DNA of 64,000 nt from Sarocladium kiliense (taxonomy: Eukaryota > Ascomycota > Sordariomycetes > Hypocreales > Sarocladiaceae). Both the position numbers and the translations under genes were made by a program. The notes below the pieces were generated by a model, which saw only the letters and a list, made by a program, of their open reading frames with translations, did not search any database and was not told the DNA's origin. Location: assembly GCA_030734395.1 (NCBI GenBank), contig JAUZTG010000025.1:1-64000 (forward strand), read 5' to 3'. Shown here in pieces: positions 41,147-51,717 of this stretch (position 1 is its first letter; every line of letters starts with the position of its first letter).

Positions 41147-41286
41147 CTGGATGACAAGCCGAAGGTCATTTCTGTACGTTCCATGAACCCGGTGGATCCC
41201 ACGATTTGCCTAGTGGGAATCACAATTCCTGGATGGCAAGCCGAACATCCACTTCTGTACCTTCAGTCAAGCCAGTGGATCCCGCC
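41147..41286 (+). repeat. Diverged tandem duplication, about 57-base units
   Basis: Copies 41147-41202 and 41229-41286 share CTGGATG[AG]CAAGCCGAA, TTCTGTAC and GTGGATCCC in order, with substitutions between. Copy-to-copy offset is 82 bases. Confidence 0.65.
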
Positions 41287-41479
41287 ACGAGAGCAGCAAT
41301 GTCCAGAACCCGACGTAGCTCGTCGTGCGTCAAACAGAAGGGAGAGCAAAAGCGGTAGCATACAGGACTTATAAATGCGGAAGCGTTCCTCAGAGATCAA
41401 TGTACTTGCACACAGGCAACTATCGTTTCTTAAGTCTTTTCGGCCGACCACTTCATTCCCTACGTTCTGTCGTACAGAA

Positions 41480-41872
41480 ATGACCCTGACCATGATCACA
41501 GAGAGTGGCGAGCAACCGGCAAGCAGAAAGGTAGCAGAACTCGTACGGAGGGAAGTTCTTGCTATGGAGAGAAGGGCAAGTGAGCTCGGAAAGAAAGCAC
41601 AGCTTGTGAGCCTCTACGTCTACGAACAACAGCCGAGCGGCGAGCTATGTGTATCGGGCTATGTTCCAACCGGAAGGGAGATTCCAGAAACATTCAAAGC
41701 AGTTGTGAGTCTTGTGAAATCCTGGACTTTGCACAAGCTTACGGCCGTCTAGATGTCCAAAGTCAAGTTATTCGAAGGGCGTCAGCAACAGAACCTTGAG
41801 GCTGCGGACGCTTTGCTGCCAGCCTCTGCTTCTCAACGACCTATTCCCCAAAGCAACTCGGACGAAGCCTGA
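41480..41872 (+). CDS. Small two-exon protein, 114 aa
   Basis: Exons 41480-41704 and 41753-41872. The intron (GTGAGT donor, TCTAG acceptor, 48 bases) removes an in-frame TAG and keeps phase 0. The TATA box at 41369-41376 favours ATG 41480 over the in-frame ATG at 41375. The product has a charged helix (RKVAELVRREVLAMERRASE), a short beta-rich part (LVSLYVYEQQPSGELCVSGY) and a Gln/Ser-rich tail. No family recognised. Confidence 0.5.
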
Positions 41873-42735
41873 AGCCCGCCGGTCGAACAACATGGAACTG
41901 AGGAAGGTGAAATGATGCATCAAATCTGTGGCCGGTGTAAGGCATTGTGCGTACTCAGAGTCGATCTCTTATCTACCCCGGATAGTACTCTACATCACTC
42001 GTGAAGCCGCCAATTGGGCTACAAATACCCTCACGCAAAAGCGTGGTGGGTGTAGTCAAATACACCAAACTTGTCCACAATCAGCAATTCATCTTTTCGT
42101 GTGACAGGTCTCAGACAAGTCATGACATTAACACAAGTCCTTTCGAATGGCATCTTCCATGCCGGTCATATTGACGCTTCGGAAGAACGTAGGCTGCTCA
42201 AGAGAGCAAGGCTGAGGACCTGAACAGGATTATCTTGGCGAACAAAGTAGGAATCATCACTGGCTGCATGTCACGTCTTCGTTATTACTTTCGGTCCGTA
42301 CACAGTCGTCCAAGAGCTATTGAGAGACCCAGTTACGGGGACTCTGAGTCCAAATGTTCGTGTAAAAGAGCCCACATAAACACCAATCTGCAATACACCG
42401 TTGCAAGTCCTGAGGGGCCCCAGTTCCTTCGCACTGTAAATCTTAGTTTCTCCGTCGTATGAGAATTGAAGCATTGCAGCTGCTTCGTACCAAGTCCACA
42501 ACTACAGCTAGCTGACCAATTTGGGTTGGCCTTTGTATTGCTCTACTCAACGATCCATTACTACAAGATGTATATGATAGCTCATTGCTCAGTTCGCCAG
42601 CTGTGTCCAACGTTGAGTATCAATCCATCAGCAAAATCTGAATCGGTTGGTGTATCTAGCCGTTATTCTGTTCAGCCAGTTATTCGCAACTCCAGCTTCA
42701 CTTGCCGCCCACCCCTCCCCAGCATCCCACCCTAG
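41873..42735. other. Intergenic, weak frames only
   Basis: A minus-strand frame at 42271-42501 is open, but no promoter or domain supports it. Nothing else is seen. Confidence 0.35.
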
Positions 42736-42885
42736 TTACATGGCCTCTCTCAACGGAGTCGAAGGGAGCTGAACTCTGCGACGAACGTTCACAAACATTT
42801 TCAGAATGTAAGTAAGAGAGAGCTGTGGGCTCTCCCCACTAAGCTTGGCGCAACTGAGCCCGTACATTAATTGATCATGAAGTCT
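42736..42885 (-). repeat. Inverted copy of the 3' end of the gene at 44634-45271
   Basis: Read on the minus strand, ATGTACGGGCTCAGTTGCG and the following 130 bases match 45243-45400 on the plus strand, including the terminal codons of that gene (VRAQLRQA) and part of its 3' flank. By eye about 75-80% identical with gaps. Confidence 0.65.
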
Positions 42886-42957
42886 AGTAACTGTTGAGGC
42901 CCGCTCCAGATGCTTGGCGTTATCATCAAGCGCCCAGTAAGTGCCTAGCAAAATAGC

Positions 42958-43581
42958 TTAGCTAGTTTGAATCCTAGAACCCGAACCACGTTTTTCTGAT
43001 TTCCACAACAGGTGGTTTCGCAAGTCCCTTACCGCCTTCTTGGCGATGGCATACTCAAACTCCTTCATGCTCTTCGCATTCGCCCCAAAGGTATAAGCAC
43101 CAATGGAAAGGAGATCTTTCTCCACGGTCGCCTTTTCAGTTGCACCTGGCCAGAACTTCCGCATCTCGGCCTTGCTGGCCCAATGCTCCACACCATGAAT
43201 GTCCTCGACCTTGAATCGAGAAAGCCTAGCTTCTAACAGCAGATCTAGCTGGTTCGGGTTAAAAGTCCAGGCCAGCCACCCTCCCTCGTCGAAATTTTTG
43301 GGAACGTAAATGGCTACTGCTTTCAGGCGAGCTATTGGGCAGGTGAGGTTTGTGTCCCAAATTTTGGCAGCTTTGCACAATTTGGAGTCTTTCGGAGACT
43401 GAATGGAGTACACCCTACTATGGAGTGGTCCTTCTCCAATGATTCCGTAGTACGAGCCAAAAGGGCCTTTGATGCGGCCTTCCGCTGTCCTCTCGAACTC
43501 AGATTCGACATCAGGAACCTCATCTTCGTTATCAGAAATAGAACCACCTTTCTCGTTCGCGATACTTTGCTGTCCGGCCAT
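42958..43581 (-). CDS. Paralogue A of an orphan family, 207 aa
   Basis: Start at ATG 43581: the frame before it begins with GTG, and a TATA box (tttata on the plus strand) lies at 43652-43657. The N-terminus is acidic (SISDNEDEVPDVESEFERTAEG). The core shares YGIIGEGP, RYSI/VYSI, CPIARLKAVAIYV, RFWP/KFWPGA and YAIAKKAVR with the protein at 55619-56554, roughly half identical over 170 residues. It has a 10-15-residue insertion (WLAWTFNPNQLD) relative to that copy. Ends in a basic tail. Function unknown. Confidence 0.65.
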   Translation of the reverse strand: MAGQQSIANEKGGSISDNEDEVPDVESEFERTAEGRIKGPFGSYYGIIGEGPLHSRVYSIQSPKDSKLCKAAKIWDTNLTCPIARLKAVAIYVPKNFDEGGWLAWTFNPNQLDLLLEARLSRFKVEDIHGVEHWASKAEMRKFWPGATEKATVEKDLLSIGAYTFGANAKSMKEFEYAIAKKAVRDLRNHLLWKSEKRGSGSRIQTS

Positions 43582-44197
43582 GTCAGAGCTCTGAACACCA
43601 CTCACACTTGCATCGGAGTGGGACACGAAGGTGACTGGCTCATACTCAACCTTTATACTCGGGTATTGGGCCAGAAGTGGATGATTACTGCCCTGTTCCC
43701 GAACGTCTAGCGCAAGGTGTCAAAGCCGTCGACCTTTATTGAGGATCCGTAACCCACAGCGCCCTCAGGGGTTTCCCCGCTATGGTGTGATCCTGTCAGG
43801 CACGCGCGACCTGCATCCTTCTCATCCTCAATCTTATGGACTCGCACCTTCGTCCTGTGTGGCATTCAGGACAAAAACATACAATGGGACAAAGACTGGA
43901 AGTGTACGCAGCACGCTAAGTTCTTCAAGACGACTATGTACCAAAAGAAACCGGTCAATCAGCATCAATGGCATCATGAAAATAAATCGATCGGCCTGCC
44001 GTGACCTTCACATTGAAGAGGAACGAGGAGTATTAAAGTACATCATGTCATTTCTCATAATATGATATGTGCCACATCATTCAAGAGCTCATTATGTATC
44101 TTGCCGCACGATCACCAAGCCTCCGATCTAGGATATCATGCTGTTCTGCAGATGGAGTTGGCGGTTCTTCCTTGGGTCGTGTCTTGGACGGCGGTAG
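43582..44197. other. Intergenic, promoter of the minus-strand gene
   Basis: Apart from the TATA box at 43652-43657, nothing is supported. Confidence 0.4.
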
Positions 44198-44509
44198 TCA
44201 TGTGGTGCAACGACCAGGAGTGGATATTTTGATTCGTGCCATTGAAAGCTCAACTAGCGGATACGTTCCGGGGTTCACAATCCCAGGATGATACCTTTTG
44301 GGTCCAGGGAATTCTATTTGGATGAGGTGAGGATAGAACGTCTGTGAAGTTGGGTTAGTTGATGTAGGTATGTCAAGCATAAGGCGCCCCCAGGGGGCGT
44401 CATCGCTGGAGTAGGCAGGGTCTCTTCCCCACTCTGTTGGTCTGTGGTCCCTGTGGATCACGTCTCCCGCCAAAGTGATCCGGTCCATCACACAACCTGC
44501 ATCCTCCAT
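44198..44509 (-). CDS. Small hypothetical protein, 103 aa
   Basis: ATG 44509, divergent from the gene starting at 44634 (124 bases between starts). The peptide is polar and Pro/Thr-rich (LDIPTSTNPTSQTFYPH). A CTAAC-x8-CACAG stretch near 44350 resembles an acceptor site but has no donor upstream. No family recognised; may be chance. Confidence 0.3.
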   Translation of the reverse strand: MEDAGCVMDRITLAGDVIHRDHRPTEWGRDPAYSSDDAPWGRLMLDIPTSTNPTSQTFYPHLIQIEFPGPKRYHPGIVNPGTYPLVELSMARIKISTPGRCTT

Positions 44510-44633
44510 TTACCGAATCGCTGCCTTCGTCCGTGTTGCCTTTGGCATTACACATTGCATATTCATAACGACTTAGTTTTGTCAAATAAGATCGATCACC
44601 ACATGAACACTTCGTCGCTCGGTCAATCGTGAC

Positions 44634-45271
44634 ATGGACTCTTCCCACGGAGCTTGCAAGAGATCCTCCCTCTCGGTCCCACAGAGCATATCTGGCCCTG
44701 CGAACAACGAACCTGATCCCTGGGACGAGTTTCTGAACATTCCAGGAGGCGTCGATTGTCTCGATCAAATGTTAGAAAACGCCCGCAGCATTCGGGCGCT
44801 CCAACTGCGCCTGGCCATGAGGACCGAAGCTACAGATAGCATCATTTCGGCTCTTGATGGGGTGGTCAGACATTATCGGGAGAGAGGATGGCAGCTTGCT
44901 CTGGCAGCTTACAATAACGCCTGGCAGGCTCTACGTCTCCACCCTGCCTTGGTAAGTGGAATGCTTCGAGCTCCTAGTGTCTCGGTTGTTGATAAACTCA
45001 GGAGCGAGACAGAGTTCAAATACCCTGGCCAGTGCGATCAAGAACCTGGGAGGACGTGAATGAACAGAACGTAAGAACTTTCTTTCATGGCTGTCTCGAT
45101 GTAATGCCGCGCGGACAAGGACTGGAGTTTATCAGGGGGGAGACGATTAAATGGCATAGCGATAAGTTGCATCTTCTATACGGGACATCTCACGACCAAG
45201 TCGACGCCGGATTGGTCAACATTGTGTCACAAGTTGTGATCGATGTACGGGCTCAATTGCGCCAAGCTTAG
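44634..45271 (+). CDS. Hypothetical two-exon protein, 195 aa
   Basis: Exons 44634-44951 and 45002-45271, phase 0. Donor GTAAGT, acceptor CTCAG. The N-terminal half is helical (CLDQMLENARSIRALQLRLAMR, GWQLALAAYNNAWQALRL); the second exon contains PWPVRSRTWEDVNEQNVRTFF and YGTSHDQVDAGLVNIVSQVV. No domain recognised. The last codons and 3' flank are present again in inverted orientation at 42736-42885, so the locus was partly duplicated. Confidence 0.55.
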
Positions 45272-45400
45272 TGAGGAGAGCCCTCGCAGCTTTCCGTACC
45301 AGTTGTCAAGGAAGATGATGCCAAAAAGCGAACTGTGGGTTTTACTTATACTCTCAATGGTTGTGAACACTCATCGCAGAGTTCAGCTCTGTTCAACCCC
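45240..45400 (+). repeat. Plus-strand arm of the inverted duplication
   Basis: Matches the minus strand of 42736-42885. The arms point outward and are about 2.4 kb apart, with three small genes between them. Confidence 0.6.
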
Positions 45401-46486
45401 GTTAAGAGGGGGAAAGCCCCCAGGGGGTGCGCCAACGTTGAATAAAGTTCATCCGATCTAGCGCAATTTGAATGCCTCGCTCAGGGATGGGGAGCTGCAT
45501 TGTAGTGCTCTGTCGGATGGGAACATGCTGAAGAAGGCATAGGCATCTATAGAATTGAGAGTTATCATTGTTTCATAGCGTAGGTCTTCAGAACTGTGTG
45601 CGCCTGGAACTTTCCGCTGACATACCATGCTTCGAATCTTCTCCTGAAGCTCTGGACGCGGTTCTTGACCTTGGCGCGCCAGACGATGTGGAAGCAGCAG
45701 CCCTCGATACGCGCGAGGCGTCATTGGAAGACTTGATCCCTCAGAAGAAGGAGACAGCGACGAAGATGAGCCTTTATTTGTGCAGGAGACGGAAGCTGGA
45801 GGCAATGAAAGAGCGTCTGTCTGGCAAATCGACCATTCATTTGGGGAGTATCAGTTCAACGTTGAGTGGTGACTTATCGTAACAAGACTAAGCTGATGAC
45901 CACAAGCTCGCCGGTTCATCGAAAAGATGCTATCCCAAGACGTAGAGCCGTCGGAGGCAATCAACATGCTGCAACAGAAGTTCACGGTCGATTACGGTAA
46001 ACCGCAGATCAGGTGCGAGCGAGGCGGCATACGATGACGAGTACTTCCCCCGGTTCTACCTCGACTTCATCAGCGTATCGCGCGGCCGCTGAAGCCGCTC
46101 ACGAAGCCGAGCGGATCACTATTCGACAATGTGACGGTGACATTCCAACGCTATAATGCGCCGTACAGCGCTAAGCATGTGGATGGCATCCCTTTCAACG
46201 TCACAGGACGCACGTTCCGACCTGCTCAAGTGGCGTCACGAGAGATCTGGTTCATCGTGATGCAGCCATGCGTGCCGGAAGTGAATGAGCTCCACGCATC
46301 GGCATCACGTCGCAAGTCAGAGAAGGAAGCTGCGATGCGCAGGAGCGGGATGGGTATCGAACGTGCGCGGGAGCTGGCGGTATACATAACGTCTGTCTTC
46401 CAGTGCGGTGACCTGCTCGGGGAAGGCGTGGAGACATCATGGCGACCTAGCGGTCGACAGGCGCATACGAGCCAAACGTGCTGTAG
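45401..46486. other. Decayed coding-like region, not resolved
   Basis: Several open frames change every 100-350 bases (plus strand 45568-45882 and 46131-46490 among them) with stretches of coding quality, as in a frameshifted relic. No domain recognised here, but it leads directly into the Cys-motif relic at 46487. Confidence 0.35.
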
Positions 46487-46804
46487 CTAGACTCCTGGAA
46501 TGTAAGGAAGAGATGGATCGGCGATTACGACGCCTGCTTCCAGTGCTACATGCCGCAGAGTATCTGCACGGAGAGGAAGAACTGCCAGTACAGAGATACC
46601 ATCATTCCACTGTGCGTAGGCGGGTTCCTGCGGGAGGACACAAGGCAGGTCATCAACGACATACGTCGCGATGCTAAGAAGGCTCTCTTTGGGGAGGACG
46701 ATAAGATGCCCTACATGCTTCGGCTGGGGGAGGGTGCAAAGCTGGGCACCATACGCTGCATCCAGGCCAACCTCGTGGCTTCGAAGCTCGTCGCCCATCG
46801 ATAG
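46487..46804 (+). pseudogene. Relic with RecQ/OrsD-type Cys motif
   Basis: The frame opens after a TAG at 46484-46486 and reads WIGDYDACFQCYMPQSIC, then NCQYRDTIIPLCVGG, and ends at a TAG. The order C-x2-C-x2-PQ-x-[IL]-C ... CQY is one I remember from the C-terminal part of fungal telomere-linked RecQ-like helicase proteins. No helicase motifs are left upstream in a continuous frame. Assignment by memory of the motif only. Confidence 0.4.
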
Positions 46805-47277
46805 ATTACACGCCAGCAATACAAAGCGCCTTCGGCCAGGACGGACGAAAGGGCATAATAGCAGGAAACGGTTCAATAATGATCAATCCCTCAGCAAGGA
46901 GCTTAGTGAACTGCAACTCTTCATTGAGGCTCAACGGCCAGTTCTGGACCATGTCCACTTGTGGACTTGGCATAGTTTGATGTCACCGGTAGTCCTCCAG
47001 GCAATTGTGTTTGTTCGCAGTACACGAACCTTGCGTAAGGCTTGGAGTCCGCATTGAACGTCTTAACCCCTCGTTGGGTACTAGATCAATACCATCGGTT
47101 CTGTGTCGTCCAAACCAACGGATCTGATTTAACGAGAGAAGTGTAGGGTAGGACTACAGCACTGCAAGGCAATCTAAGCCAGGTCATTTGTCTTATAGCA
47201 GGACGGTTTTATTGAGAGATATGTGTACGTGCTTTCGCACTTCCTTGGTGACCATCCTAAGGTCCGATCTGCCAGAA
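46805..47277. other. Intergenic, no gene seen
   Basis: A 470-base stretch without supported frames. Confidence 0.4.
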
Positions 47278-48113
47278 CTACAGAAGTGTGATCTCGTTGA
47301 ATGTGTGATGATCCTGGAAGTCATCCCAGCCAAGGCGGAACAGGCCCTGCAGATCGGGATCTTTGAGCAGTTTACAGTCCTCCTTATGACCCTTCTCTTT
47401 CCATCCGACTGTTTGGCAATCCTGTTTCGGGGCTTAGTGCACTCCTCTATAAGTGGCGGCGTGAGCATATGCTTACCTTGCCACAGTACCAAAACAAGGA
47501 GCATCGTGCGCACTTCTTCAGCGTATCGGGGGTTTCCCCACAAGCATGGCATGTGGTCCCCTTCTCACCTGGAGAGGCGTACTTTTCGACGCGATCGCTG
47601 AGCTCGAGCAGCTCCTTCAGTGCGATTGGGAAGATCTAATCCTGGTGTCAGTGGCAGCGCAGGCTCGGATGAAGTCTGCTTTACCTTCAAGAACTTGGGT
47701 TCTTCGTGCCGAATCCCAACCGACATATCCAAGAATCCATGTTTCTTTGCATATAGAACGGCGACTGTATAGCCTCGACGAAGTCGCGAAGCTGGCACCT
47801 CCTCCCCGCGATCGTCGGTGTAGAAGCAGAGCGGAGAGATCTGACCCGCTCGGTCTTTGACTTCAAGCCTCAAACGTAGGAAGGTCCCTACATCAACGAT
47901 CTCGGCGAGAAAGCACCAGTGCTTGAACGGGCGGTAATTGAAGCCGTCAGCAGTGTCGAAGAAATCCATGTCGATGCCATCGTCAGTTGGCAAGGTGTCG
48001 AAGGTAGGGAATGCGCCCTCGTTCCGTATGTCAGCTAGCCTCGGAAGTGGATGTACTTTCCCTCTCCAGAGCCAGTCCTCGAAATCCTCTGTGTTGAGTA
48101 TGGAAGTTAGGTG
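47278..48113 (-). CDS. MYND-type protein with N-terminal beta domain (5' exon not found)
   Basis: Exons 48113-47685, 47635-47477 and 47421-47278; introns GTAAAG/CACTGAC/TTAG and GTAAGC/CAG, all phase 0. The visible part encodes 243 aa and is open back to a CTTGTAG acceptor at 48114-48116, so a short first exon lies upstream. The N-terminal part (FDTADGFNYRPFKHWCFLAE, LRLRLEVKDRAG, GYTVAVLYAKKHGFLD) is the domain that commonly precedes MYND in fungal proteins. The finger is C-x2-C GETPDTLKK C-x2-C, YCGKDC, GHKEDC, with the second intron inside it. The conserved end (KLLKDPDL, LGWDDF) is intact. Role unknown; protein-protein interaction is typical of MYND. Confidence 0.75.
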
Positions 48114-48692
48114 CTACAAGTTAATGTGGACATGTCAAGCATATCACTTGCGCGATCTTGTACAGTAACGATCGATCTCATAGTTACGTTCGGAACAGAT
48201 CATGAAATTGCTTTCAAGGGCAGCCGGCACAGAAGATAACCGTGTGCCAGACGATCCAATGGCATGACATAAGCTCACGGTGTTGCTCATGCATGGGCTC
48301 GCTCCGATTGGCTAGCACTATCGCACTGATCAACTCAATGAAACTCAAAAGGCCAAACCCTCTAGGGCCGCATCAACCTGCCAAGGACCATCGATCAGCC
48401 AATCCGAGCCCTACCCGTAGCTCCGTAGGTCAACAACTTTCTGGCCATCAATTTCGGAGGACAAAGCTCATGTAGCACGACCGCAGCCTGCGAAATGGAG
48501 AACTAAACACAGGATACCCAGACATCGACGTTGCCGACCGCCCTCGTTTCCCGCTCTCTGCTTTGACCGGTTGCGATTCGACATATATAAACCTAAAGCT
48601 CGCCCAGGGGCAAAATATGGCTGATGCGAAATTCTCCAGACTTTCTGCTCCATTCATGGTTCTGTTCCAAACAATTCTGTTCCACTAACGCC
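48114..48692. promoter_or_regulatory. Intergenic; TATA box of the cyclin gene
   Basis: A tatataaa box at about 48584-48591 lies about 105 bases before the cyclin ATG. The missing first exon of the minus-strand MYND gene should also be in this stretch; I could not define it. Confidence 0.5.
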
Positions 48693-49293
48693 ATGCGTCG
48701 GCCACAGGAAGCTTCTTTGTCTGCACTAGTCCACCAGCCGGTCTCGATGTTTCTGATAGCCCAGCTTGCCAATGAGGCAGAGTTGGTGGTACGTTCCTCT
48801 CGCGAGAATTGCGCTCTACAAGACTGACACCCTGACTCTAGATTCCACGGCGTCCATACCTCATGTCCACGGATAAATTCGTTGAGGACCTTGTCAAATC
48901 CGCGAACGTCCCGCTGGTCCCGTTGCTGTACGTCCTTTCCTACTTAGTACGCCTGAGGCTGAGGCCGCAATCACGGAACGCTGTCAGACTCTCAAACACG
49001 CATGGACTCATTCTTGCGCTACTCATGATCGCTCGCAAGGTGATATATGACGACGAGGTGAAGAACGCCTGGTGGCACAAGAGGGTACCTAGAGGACCTA
49101 ACATGATTAACTTCACCATTAAAGACGTTAACCAAATGGAGAGGTACATTCTGAAATGGCTGAATTGGGATCTTCGTGTCAGAGACGACGAACTGCGCTG
49201 GCTTAGTGAGATTGAGGGTGAGTTATACCGGTAGAGTTCTAGATCTCCGTTTTTCGCTAACTATCAGGACAGCACACAGCAATCCTAGCATAA
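48693..49293 (+). CDS. Cyclin-box protein (PHO80-like), 165 aa
   Basis: Exons 48693-48788, 48842-49217 and 49268-49293. Intron 1: GTACGT, CTGAC branch, TCTAG. Intron 2: GTGAGT, GCTAAC, TCAG; without it the gene would end eight codons differently at 49234. The cyclin box is clear: FVEDLVKSANVPLVPLLYVL (helix 1), LILALLMIARKVIYDD (helix 3, with the conserved Lys) and NQMERYILKWLNWDLRV (helix 5). Length fits small Pho80-type cyclins that partner a Pho85-type kinase. Substrate unknown. Confidence 0.75.
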
Positions 49294-49337
49294 TTGCGGC
49301 ATTGAAAGAAGACATCTCAAAATGTCCTACCCCTTTG

Positions 49338-49703
49338 ATGCATACAAGATGGGTGCTGGCGACAATGACCTTACAAGATACGGTCGTGCCCATCAAGGCT
49401 AGTATCGACATGTTGCCGCCTCAGGGTTCTGACGTATTTGTCTTCAAGCTTACACGTACCACTGTGAGGTCACTGGCAGAGCATCTTGGGCTCACTTATG
49501 TCGCAGAGGAATGTCTGAAGCAATTTAGGCACTATGCAGGGTCTGATAGCCTTCAACTATACGAAGATGGCGAGGGGGAATGTTGTATGAGCGAGCTGGT
49601 AGTCAACGCACTTGGCCCTACTTTGAAGATGGTTGAGTGCTGGAATATTTGGCTACATCCCAGTTTTGTTCCAGGGCAGATCGCTGAATCTTCTATGAAT
49701 TAA
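49338..49703 (+). CDS. Hypothetical protein, 121 aa
   Basis: ATG 49338. The frame is open from further left, so an upstream exon is possible; it is not in phase with the cyclin exons. The peptide has a strand-rich middle (DVFVFKLTRTTVRSLAEHLG) and Cys (EGECCMSELVV). No family recognised. Confidence 0.35.
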   Translation: MHTRWVLATMTLQDTVVPIKASIDMLPPQGSDVFVFKLTRTTVRSLAEHLGLTYVAEECLKQFRHYAGSDSLQLYEDGEGECCMSELVVNALGPTLKMVECWNIWLHPSFVPGQIAESSMN

Positions 49704-49881
49704 TCCATTTGGCCATAGAGGAATGCTATAAAGTATTGTAGGTCGTGGGAGACTCAGAGGCTCTTCTGGTGAAAACGTAGGGCTCCCGGGCCGGTCAGAA
49801 GGATTCCCGTTTCACAAAGAGCGTTTCTGGTCGCAAATGGGTCGCCTACGAGACGCTTAAAGATCGGTCACAGTCGGAGAG

Positions 49882-50211
49882 ATGCTGAATATTGCGAGGT
49901 TGGCCCTTGTGTGCGAGAATCATCTTGCCGAGGGCCAAGTTGAACTGCTGATGGCTCTGATGAAGAGTGAATGACAGGATGAATCCTCTGCATTTGCATC
50001 TATGGCCTCGTCCAGATATCCAGAATGTCCATTTACCTTCAGACTGACGGGCAGGGACACCTACCGTAGCTTCGCCGCGAAACCTGGAGAGCATGTTCAG
50101 AATCAGCAGGGCGGTAGCACGGAGATGATGGCCAATTATATTGATTCGTGGTATCGCGCTGGCTCTCCGGTTATAGTTGCACACGAGGTTGCGGCTGGAG
50201 CCGCAAGTTGA
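49882..50211 (+). pseudogene. Small gene interrupted by one in-frame TGA
   Basis: From ATG 49882 the frame reads LVCENHLAEGQVELLMALM and meets TGA at 49972-49974, then continues in the same frame for 79 codons with FTFRLTGRDTYRSFAAKP and YIDSWYRAGSPVIVAHEV. The two halves look like one short protein. Translation may instead start at ATG 50002 for a 69-aa product. Family not recognised. Confidence 0.4.
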
Positions 50212-50665
50212 GGCCAACGACATGACTTCGCGCCCATCCTTTTCCTGCACGATTTTGACGAAGGCAGCGCTTGGAAAAACCTTCTTTAGTGTTTGGCAAC
50301 GTTACCCAGCCTTTCTTGTCTAATTATGAGCTTACGCTATCCGAACGCATAGGTCACAGCCCATCGGAAGTGTAGGGTGTGATCGACAATAAATTGACAT
50401 GTTCAAGCTTTACTGCAGGAATGTGACCCGGCCATCGTTAATATTTGCAATTTTCTACACTGATATCCTTCGCTGCGTTCCGCCACCTGACCGGCCATAG
50501 CCTGGCGGTTATCTCACAGGTTTCCTTCGCCAACGGTTGTTCCGCTTCTTGCCAAGCGGGTACCCCTGCATAGCGCAGAAGCAGAGCAGCGGGCTCTGGT
50601 ACTCATTGCCGCCAATCTTTTGCTTGATGCTGGCAGCGATGGAGAGACACACCACTCGTTCAACG
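50212..50665. other. Intergenic, no gene seen
   Basis: A 450-base stretch between two genes with facing 3' ends. Nothing found. Confidence 0.4.
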
Positions 50666-51451
50666 TTATCTGAGGAATCGTTTGGCGCTTACATGTGGAG
50701 TGACTTTGTGATGTCTCAATCCCTCGGCGGCACGATGCATAATTCCGAAGATGTCAATTTCCTGCGTCTTTTGGATGAACTCGTCATCACTTGCTTTGTA
50801 CAGGGTGCTGTCACTCAGCTTGGGGAAGACTCGGCATATCAGAAATGTCCCCTTCAGTAGCACTGGATGGTCCTGAAGATCGTAATCTTCGAGAGACAGA
50901 GGTGCCTCAGCTGATTCTGAGACGTTCCACTCGGAAGTTGGCGAACTTCTCAGAAGGGTAAGTACAGCATGTGGAAGTGGGCTAGTGCCATCCATGACAC
51001 CTTTGCTGTTTGTCATGTGCATCACAAGATCGGGATGCTGGCGAATAGTCTGGATGAACGTCTTGGTGACATTTCCTTCATCCCGGATGATGAAGTCGAG
51101 ATATGGTACCTGTCGAAAGAACCATCCTCCTGATGCTTTTCCGACAGAGCATCCATCCCCGGCTGTGACCAAAAGACCACGCCTGTGCAATTTCCCCATT
51201 AAGGTCATGACTTTCAAATCATCGCAGGCTAATGGCCCTCTGTGATAAGGTGTCGATGCGAAGCGGCCATTTTGACTCTGCAAAATCCAAGTCTTGTTGA
51301 GACGTAGAAGCTGCCCCCACTTGTCCGCGCTAGCCCACCTCTTGTCGTTTTCGCTCATCTTCCTTCGATCCTTTGGAGAATCCGTGTCCTTGATGTTTTT
51401 GGACATGGCTTTAGCAAACATTGCCATGAGTTCCGGATCTGTTATCGCCAT
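50666..51451 (-). CDS. Hypothetical protein, 261 aa
   Basis: Start at ATG 51451 (the longer frame begins at TTG); a TATA box (tatata) lies at 51508-51514, about 57 bases upstream. The protein is soluble and mixed: helical N-terminus (ELMAMFAKAMSKNIK), a middle reading LMGKLHRRGLLVTAGDGCSVG and SGGWFFRQVPYLDFIIR, and a late stretch HPVLLKGTFLICRVFPKLSD. The end (IDIFGIMHRAAEGL) is loosely like the end of the protein at 54045-54647 (NIDLWGIKEAGKYV). No family recognised. Confidence 0.55.
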   Translation of the reverse strand: MAITDPELMAMFAKAMSKNIKDTDSPKDRRKMSENDKRWASADKWGQLLRLNKTWILQSQNGRFASTPYHRGPLACDDLKVMTLMGKLHRRGLLVTAGDGCSVGKASGGWFFRQVPYLDFIIRDEGNVTKTFIQTIRQHPDLVMHMTNSKGVMDGTSPLPHAVLTLLRSSPTSEWNVSESAEAPLSLEDYDLQDHPVLLKGTFLICRVFPKLSDSTLYKASDDEFIQKTQEIDIFGIMHRAAEGLRHHKVTPHVSAKRFLR

Positions 51452-51717
51452 GATGTTGTCTGCGCGGCGCAAAAATGTGTAGTGCCGCGAGATCGTGCCC
51501 CGTCAAATATATACTTGCCTCCTGTGGCAGGCTGACGGCCAGTAATGGCTCATCTACCTAGCACCTACTCAATTTTTATTGCCTTCAGAACTGTAGATAC
51601 AGTGCAGTACGATAGGACCATTACAACGGTGTCTGGGTCTATGCGGCGTTGGGTAGTCGTTGGCCTTGTGTCCATGCTTCATGCCGACTCGAGAGTGCAT
51701 ATTTGGGCGCTCCATAA

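Larger units (their letters stand above)
40400..41479. other. Right flank of the Helitron, repeats and TATA box
   Basis: No gene is supported. It contains two repeat pairs (40736-40796; 41147-41286), a GGGTACCC palindrome at 40702-40709 and a TATA box (ttataaat) at 41369-41376 for the next gene. Confidence 0.5.
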
